Assembly: GCA_050698355.1 (NCBI GenBank) | Contig: JBOHBN010000169.1 | Span: forward strand, 1 to 34,622 | Direction: 5' to 3' | DNA from: JBOHBN01 sp050698355 | GTDB lineage: Bacteria > Actinomycetota > Actinomycetes > Streptosporangiales > WHST01 | DNA: 34,622 nt | Shown: one piece after another, positions 30,987 to 34,622 of the stretch | How positions within the stretch are numbered: position 1 is the first letter of the stretch | How the letters are laid out: each line of letters begins with the position of its first letter | Position numbers and translations under genes: made by a program | Notes under the pieces: generated by a model | What the model saw: the letters and a program-made list of their open reading frames with translations, nothing else | The model's database searches: none | Told to the model about the DNA's origin: nothing

Positions 30987-32891
30987 ATGTCGCGTCCGGT
31001 CCGCGTCACTCTCACCGCGCTCGCCGCGGCGGCCCCCGTCCTCGCCTTCGCCGCGCCCGCGGCATCGGCGAGCCCGTCCGACGAGCCCGCATCGCGTCAG
31101 CAGGCGTTCGCCGCGGCCGCGCAGGAGTTCGGCGTACCGCGAAGCGTTCTGCTCGGCGTCTCGTACATGGAATCGCGGTGGGCCGACCACAACGGCGAGC
31201 CGAGCACCTCTGGTGGCTACGGCCCGCTGCACCTGACCGACGTGGACGCGCCCGTCGCGACGGCGCACCGCAGCGGCGGCCCGCAACAGGTGCGCGCATC
31301 CGATCCCGCGTTGCACACTGCTCGGCTGGCCTCGTCGCTCACCGACGTCCCGGTGAAGACGCTCGAAAGCGACCCGGCGGAGAACATCCGCGGCGGCGCC
31401 GCCGTGCTGGCGCACTACCAGCGCGACGTCGGCCTGCCCACAGGCGCGACGACCAAGCCCGGACGTTGGTACGCAGCGGTGGCGAAGTACAGCGGCGCGT
31501 CGACCCAGGCGACGGCGGAGTCGTTCGCCAACGAGGTGTTCGCGACCGTACGCGACGGTGCCGCGCGTACAGTCGACGGTGACCGGGTGCGGCTGGCCGC
31601 ACATCCAGGCGTGCAGCCCAGGCGCGGTCAGGCAGACCGGCTGGACCTCGCCGAGGCCAAGCAAAAGGGCAAGGTCGACTGCCCGAAGAAGCTCGGCTGC
31701 CGGTGGCTGCCCGCGCCGTACGAGCAGTACGGCAGCAGCTCGGGTGCGTACGGCAACCACGACCTGGCCAACCGCCAGCGCGACTTGAACATCGACTACA
31801 TCGTCATCCACAGCACCGAGGCCACCTGGCAGACCACCTTGGACCTTGTGCAGAACCCCCGGTACGTGAGCTGGCAGTACACGATCCGTTCGTCCGATGG
31901 CCAGATCTGGCAGCACGTGAAGGCCAAGGACGTCGCATGGCAGGCGGGCAACTGGTACGTCAACATGCACTCGATCGGCATCGAGCACGAGGGCTTCGCC
32001 GCGCAGGGCGCGACGTGGTTCACCGAGACGATGTACCGCAACTCCGCGGCGCTGGTCAGGTACCTCGCGCACAAGTACGGCGTGAAGATCGACCGGTCGC
32101 ACATCATCGGCCACGACCAGGTGCCGGGGATCACGCCCGCGTACGTCAAGGGCATGCACTGGGATCCGGGCCCGTACTGGAACTGGGAGCACTACTTCAA
32201 GCTGCTGCGTCACCCGATCGGGCGCGGCATGCACAACCGCCACGGCGGCGTGGTCACCATCAAGCCGGGCTTCGCCGACAACCAGCAGGTGGTGACCGGC
32301 TGCGGTGATGATCGAAACGCGCCGTGTGCCGAGCAGGGCACCAACTTCGTGTACTTGCACACGAAGCCGAGCAAGGACAGCCCACTGGTGAACGACCAGG
32401 GCCTGCACCCGAACGGTGAGCCGAGCACGACCTACGTGTCGGACATCGGGGCCCGGGCGGCCGCCGGCGCGCAGTACGCGTACGTCGGCCAGCGCGGTGA
32501 CTGGACGGCGGTCTGGTACCTGGGCAAGAAGGCGTGGTTCCAAAGCCCGGAGGATGGCCCCAACGCGGTGCGTTCGGTCGGATTCGTGGTCTCGCCGAAG
32601 AAGGGGAAGGACGCGATCCCGTTCTACGGCCGGGCTTACCCGGAAAAGAGCGCGTATCCCGACGACATCCCGTACCAGCAGGTCGTGCCGCTGCAGTACT
32701 CGCTAAAGGCGGGGCAGAGCGCGGTGCTCGCCGACCGGGACATCCAGACCGACTACTACCGTGCGGTCAGTTACAACGTTCCGGGCAGGGACGTCGTGGG
32801 ACAGGACAAGTACTACTGGGTCTGGCTGGGGCACCGGATGGGCTTCGTCCGGGCAGCGGACGTCGATATCAAGGTCGCGCTCGGCAATTAG
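30987..32891 (+). CDS. secreted N-acetylmuramoyl-L-alanine amidase (Amidase_2), multidomain
   Basis: A 634-residue exported cell-wall hydrolase. The signal peptide is SRPVRVTLTALAAAAPVLAF to ASA. An N-terminal lysozyme-like/SLT-type segment follows (QEFGVPRSVLLGVSYMESRW, GGYGPLHLTD). Residues about 265-400 form an Amidase_2 domain cutting between MurNAc and L-Ala, with zinc ligands H275 (YIVIHST), H376 (IIGHDQVPG) and D393 (HWDPGPYWNW). The last 200 residues are two SH3-like stretches likely to bind the wall. ATG 30987 has AAGGAG 6 bp upstream. Confidence 0.88.
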   Translation: MSRPVRVTLTALAAAAPVLAFAAPAASASPSDEPASRQQAFAAAAQEFGVPRSVLLGVSYMESRWADHNGEPSTSGGYGPLHLTDVDAPVATAHRSGGPQQVRASDPALHTARLASSLTDVPVKTLESDPAENIRGGAAVLAHYQRDVGLPTGATTKPGRWYAAVAKYSGASTQATAESFANEVFATVRDGAARTVDGDRVRLAAHPGVQPRRGQADRLDLAEAKQKGKVDCPKKLGCRWLPAPYEQYGSSSGAYGNHDLANRQRDLNIDYIVIHSTEATWQTTLDLVQNPRYVSWQYTIRSSDGQIWQHVKAKDVAWQAGNWYVNMHSIGIEHEGFAAQGATWFTETMYRNSAALVRYLAHKYGVKIDRSHIIGHDQVPGITPAYVKGMHWDPGPYWNWEHYFKLLRHPIGRGMHNRHGGVVTIKPGFADNQQVVTGCGDDRNAPCAEQGTNFVYLHTKPSKDSPLVNDQGLHPNGEPSTTYVSDIGARAAAGAQYAYVGQRGDWTAVWYLGKKAWFQSPEDGPNAVRSVGFVVSPKKGKDAIPFYGRAYPEKSAYPDDIPYQQVVPLQYSLKAGQSAVLADRDIQTDYYRAVSYNVPGRDVVGQDKYYWVWLGHRMGFVRAADVDIKVALGN

Positions 32892-32902
32892 TCGCGGGCG
32901 GG

Positions 32903-32908
32903 TAGCGT
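32903..32908 (+). promoter_or_regulatory. minus-10 box of a leaderless promoter for the dehydratase
   Basis: TAGCGT followed by 6 bp and ATG 32915, with no Shine-Dalgarno sequence. It starts 12 bp after the amidase stop, so the dehydratase probably has its own promoter. Confidence 0.45.
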
Positions 32909-32914
32909 CGCGGT

Positions 32915-33862
32915 ATGCCCATCGCCCCACCCGCGGCGCTGTCCCGGCACGAGGTCGTACAGGCTGGCCGCCGCATCGCCGGACACGTCCGTACGACCCC
33001 GGTCGCCGTCGTCGAGCATGCCGGTAACCCGGTAGTGCTGAAGCTCGAGCAGATGCAGCACACCGGCACGTTCAAGGCGCGTGGCGCGTTCAACCGGCTG
33101 CTCGCCGTACGCGAGAGCGGCGAGCTCACCGATGCGGGTGTGGTCGCGGCCTCCGGCGGCAACGCGGGCCTTGCCGTTGCGTATGCGGCCGGGCAGCTCG
33201 GGGTGCACGCCGAGATCTACGTGCCGGAGGTCATCAGCCGGGCCAAGGCGGATCGCCTCAAGGCGCTTGGCGCGAAGGTCGTGACCACGGGCGCCGCATA
33301 CGCGGAGTCGCTCGCGGCCGCGCGCCAGCGAATTGCCGAGACCGGTGCTGTAGAGGTGCACGCGTACGACCAGTGCGACGTCGCCGCAGGCCAGGGCACG
33401 ATCGGCATCGAGCTACTCGACCAGGCGGAGTTCGACACCGTACTGGTCGCTGTCGGCGGCGGTGGGTTAGCGGCAGGCATCACCGCCGCGGTGTCAGACC
33501 GCGCCCACGTGGTGGCCGTCGAGCCCGCCACCCTGCCGACGATGCATGCGGCCCTGGCCGCCCGCGGCCCCGTCGACATCGACGTCGACACCACCTCCGT
33601 CGCCGCTGACTCGCTCGGCGCCCGGCGGGCCGGGGACATCGCGTACGCGACCCTCGCGACGGCGGGAGTGTGTACCATCCTGGTTTCCGACGACGCGATC
33701 GTCGCCGCGCGCCAACACCTGTGGGACAGCTACAGGCTGGTCGTCGAGCACAGCGGCGCCGCCGCGCTCGCCGCGCTCTTGGATAGGGCCTACGTCCCCG
33801 AGTCGGCCGAGCGCCTCGCCGTCGTCCTCTGCGGCGCAAACACCAGCCCGGCGGACCTCTGA
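32915..33862 (+). CDS. PLP-dependent threonine/serine dehydratase
   Basis: A 315-residue fold-type II PLP enzyme. HTGTFKARGAFN places the Schiff-base lysine at K54. SGGNAGLAVAYAA is the phosphate or substrate loop and VAVGGGGLAAG is the glycine-rich PLP-phosphate loop. There is no C-terminal ACT domain, as in catabolic threonine dehydratases (TdcB-like) and serine racemases. It would deaminate Thr or Ser to a 2-oxoacid, or racemise serine; the sequence does not decide. Confidence 0.88.
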   Translation: MPIAPPAALSRHEVVQAGRRIAGHVRTTPVAVVEHAGNPVVLKLEQMQHTGTFKARGAFNRLLAVRESGELTDAGVVAASGGNAGLAVAYAAGQLGVHAEIYVPEVISRAKADRLKALGAKVVTTGAAYAESLAAARQRIAETGAVEVHAYDQCDVAAGQGTIGIELLDQAEFDTVLVAVGGGGLAAGITAAVSDRAHVVAVEPATLPTMHAALAARGPVDIDVDTTSVAADSLGARRAGDIAYATLATAGVCTILVSDDAIVAARQHLWDSYRLVVEHSGAAALAALLDRAYVPESAERLAVVLCGANTSPADL

Positions 33863-33915
33863 CCCTAACCCGCAGGCGCCGAGCGCCCGCAGGTTGTTAT
33901 GCTGCGGTACGCCAC

Positions 33916-34000
33916 GGCGGGTTGCCCGAGCGGCCAAAGGGAGCGGTCTGTAAAACCGCCGGCACTGCCTTCTCAGGTTCGAATCCTGAACCCGCCACCA
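33916..34000 (+). tRNA. tRNA-Tyr (anticodon GTA), CCA encoded
   Basis: Acceptor stem GGCGGGT pairs with ACCCGCC, discriminator A, then CCA at 33998-34000. The anticodon stem GCGGT/ACCGC holds the loop CTGTAAA with anticodon GTA at 33950-33952. The variable arm is long (class II), as expected for bacterial tRNA-Tyr. GGTTCGAATCC is the T-loop. The mature part without CCA ends at 33997. Confidence 0.96.
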
Positions 34001-34024
34001 CCAGCAAAAATGGTCCCTGACCAG

Positions 34025-34054
34025 CACAAACGTCCGGACAGGGGCGTCTTTGTG
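34025..34054 (+). terminator. possible terminator after tRNA-Tyr
   Basis: CACAAA-CG at 34025 pairs with CG-TC-TTTGTG ending at 34054 (two-base bulge), 25 bp after the tRNA. The stem is weak. Confidence 0.35.
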
Positions 34055-34138
34055 TGTCCGGCGCCGTCCGGCTGGGGCCGGGTAGTGGCGAGCATCCGCA
34101 CAACATGCGCACAACGATCATGGTCGCGGGACCTGACG

Positions 34139-34188
34139 GACGGCTGGAACATTGGTGGCGCCCAGGGCGCCCAGATGTTCCAGCCGTC
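34139..34188 (+). repeat. 14-bp inverted repeat upstream of the restriction-modification gene
   Basis: GACGGCTGGAACAT (34139-34152) and ATGTTCCAGCCGTC (34175-34188) are perfect arms around a GC-rich interior with nested GGCGCC. It lies in the 315-bp gap (34001-34315) between tRNA-Tyr and the last gene. No protein-coding gene is evident in that gap. Confidence 0.8.
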
Positions 34189-34219
34189 GGATGCGCCGCC
34201 GGCTGGTACGACCCTGCGA

Positions 34220-34282
34220 GTTGTGCCAGTCCTGCCAGTTGTGCCAGTCGTGCCAGTTGTGCCAGTTGTGCCGGTTTTGCCA
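34220..34282 (+). repeat. seven tandem 9-bp repeats just upstream of the restriction-modification promoter
   Basis: Consecutive 9-bp units with consensus GTYGTGCCA (GTTGTGCCA, GTCCTGCCA, GTTGTGCCA, GTCGTGCCA, GTTGTGCCA, GTTGTGCCG, GTTTTGCCA). They end 21 bp before the minus-10 box at 34304. The array spans the region where upstream regulators normally bind. Confidence 0.85.
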
Positions 34283-34303
34283 GTCCGACCGACAGATTTC
34301 TCG

Positions 34304-34309
34304 TAGGCT
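34304..34309 (+). promoter_or_regulatory. minus-10 box of a leaderless promoter for the MmeI-like gene
   Basis: TAGGCT followed by 6 bp and GTG 34316, identical in sequence and spacing to the box before the tricorn gene. No Shine-Dalgarno sequence is present. The TAG of this box is the in-frame stop before the start, so GTG 34316 is the only start. Confidence 0.5.
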
Positions 34310-34315
34310 CCGTGT

Positions 34316-34622
34316 GTGGATCACGAGACCCCCGGACTGCGGACTCGTCTGGACGAGTTCGTGCGTTACCGCCGCGAGTACCTTCGTGGAGATGAGAAGG
34401 GCGAGGCCCAGATCTTCTGCGAGGCGTTGTTCCGAGCCTTCGGTCACGCAGGATTGCGGCAAGCCGGAGCCACGCTTGAGCAACGGATCAAGAAGCGTGA
34501 CGCAAAGGGCACTGCTTTCGCCGACCTGATGTGGAAGCCTCGCTGTTTGATCGAGATGAAGAAGGCGGGAGTCGACCTCGGCCGGGTGTATCGCCAGGCG
34601 TTCGACTACTGGGTCCAGGCGG
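34316..34622 (+). CDS. MmeI-like type IIL restriction-modification enzyme, N-terminal part (runs off window)
   Basis: The 102 visible codons resemble the N-terminal nuclease domain of MmeI-family single-chain restriction-modification enzymes: AQIFCEALFRAFGHAGL, GATLEQRIKK, then the PD-(D/E)XK site FAD-X9-EMKK with D70, E80 and K82. This is the same D-X9-E-X-K spacing, and even the same residue numbers, that I recall for MmeI (D70/E80/K82). VYRQAFDYWVQ follows as in this family. The helical, methylase and target-recognition domains would lie beyond the window. The neighbouring tRNA-Tyr suggests an island edge. Confidence 0.75.
   Translation, partial: MDHETPGLRTRLDEFVRYRREYLRGDEKGEAQIFCEALFRAFGHAGLRQAGATLEQRIKKRDAKGTAFADLMWKPRCLIEMKKAGVDLGRVYRQAFDYWVQA

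Noticed and set aside
33897..34121. Small open frame across tRNA-Tyr reading GSGFEPEKAVPAVLQ
   Set aside because: This is the translated complement of the tRNA, a common false ORF.
34001..34135. Integrase remnant next to tRNA-Tyr
   Set aside because: No frame in this stretch shows tyrosine- or serine-recombinase motifs.
34220..34282. CRISPR-like repeat array
   Set aside because: The 9-bp units are contiguous with no spacers; a tandem repeat, not a CRISPR.

Overview
The window is high-GC DNA with GTG/TTG starts, TAnnnT minus-10 boxes directly before start codons, and gene families typical of Actinomycetota: a nuo operon followed by a menaquinone-type prenyl synthase, a tricorn-like peptidase, FAS1-like/MaoC dehydratase pairs and KorAB. 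I read it as a chromosomal segment of a high-GC actinomycete and do not place it in a genus.

Layout. 1-9955: the distal part of the NADH dehydrogenase I operon, nuoG(partial)-H-I-J-K-L-M-N. 10021-11025: long-chain polyprenyl diphosphate synthase, probably for the menaquinone tail used by the same respiratory chain. 11138-14335: 1065-residue tricorn-type S41 peptidase. 14418-15271: two overlapping hotdog/MaoC dehydratase genes. 15359-17376: msrA, a nucleotidyltransferase and a DUF4396 membrane protein. 17423-18042: a cytidine deaminase gene enclosed by 68-bp inverted repeats. 18336-21761: an antibiotic-biosynthesis-monooxygenase-type protein, a frameshifted LLM flavin oxidoreductase-hemerythrin fusion, and a divergent MHS-type MFS transporter. 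21859-27115: GNAT acetyltransferase, a degenerate Nudix protein, korB-korA and a secreted S1-type serine protease. 27138-27718: a VapBC pair whose toxin appears internally deleted. 27736-33862: GH15 hydrolase, a hypothetical protein, YajQ-family protein, secreted peptidoglycan amidase and a PLP-dependent threonine/serine dehydratase. 33916-34622: tRNA-Tyr, a repeat-rich non-coding stretch, then the start of a MmeI-like (type IIL) restriction-modification gene, probably the edge of an accessory or defence island.

The most unusual content is in the short non-coding DNA. Two families of palindromic dispersed repeats occur, three copies each. Family 1 (TGATCATGAA...TTCATGATCA) is at 3466, 11049 and 30147. 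Family 2 (TGATCACGGTATGT...CTTCTC hairpin) is at 1497, 17423 and 17975. Two family-2 copies face each other around the cytidine deaminase gene like terminal inverted repeats. Inside the nuo operon, copies sit in the nuoG-H and nuoI-J gaps. These two gaps, and the nuoM-N gap, are each bridged by a mini-ORF that starts at the upstream stop codon and ends in an ATGA overlap with the downstream start. This suggests that translational coupling was kept after repeat insertion. A perfect 44-bp palindrome also lies across the putative promoter at 14365-14408.

No complete mobile element, CRISPR array or integrase is visible. All family assignments come from reading motifs, not from database searches.
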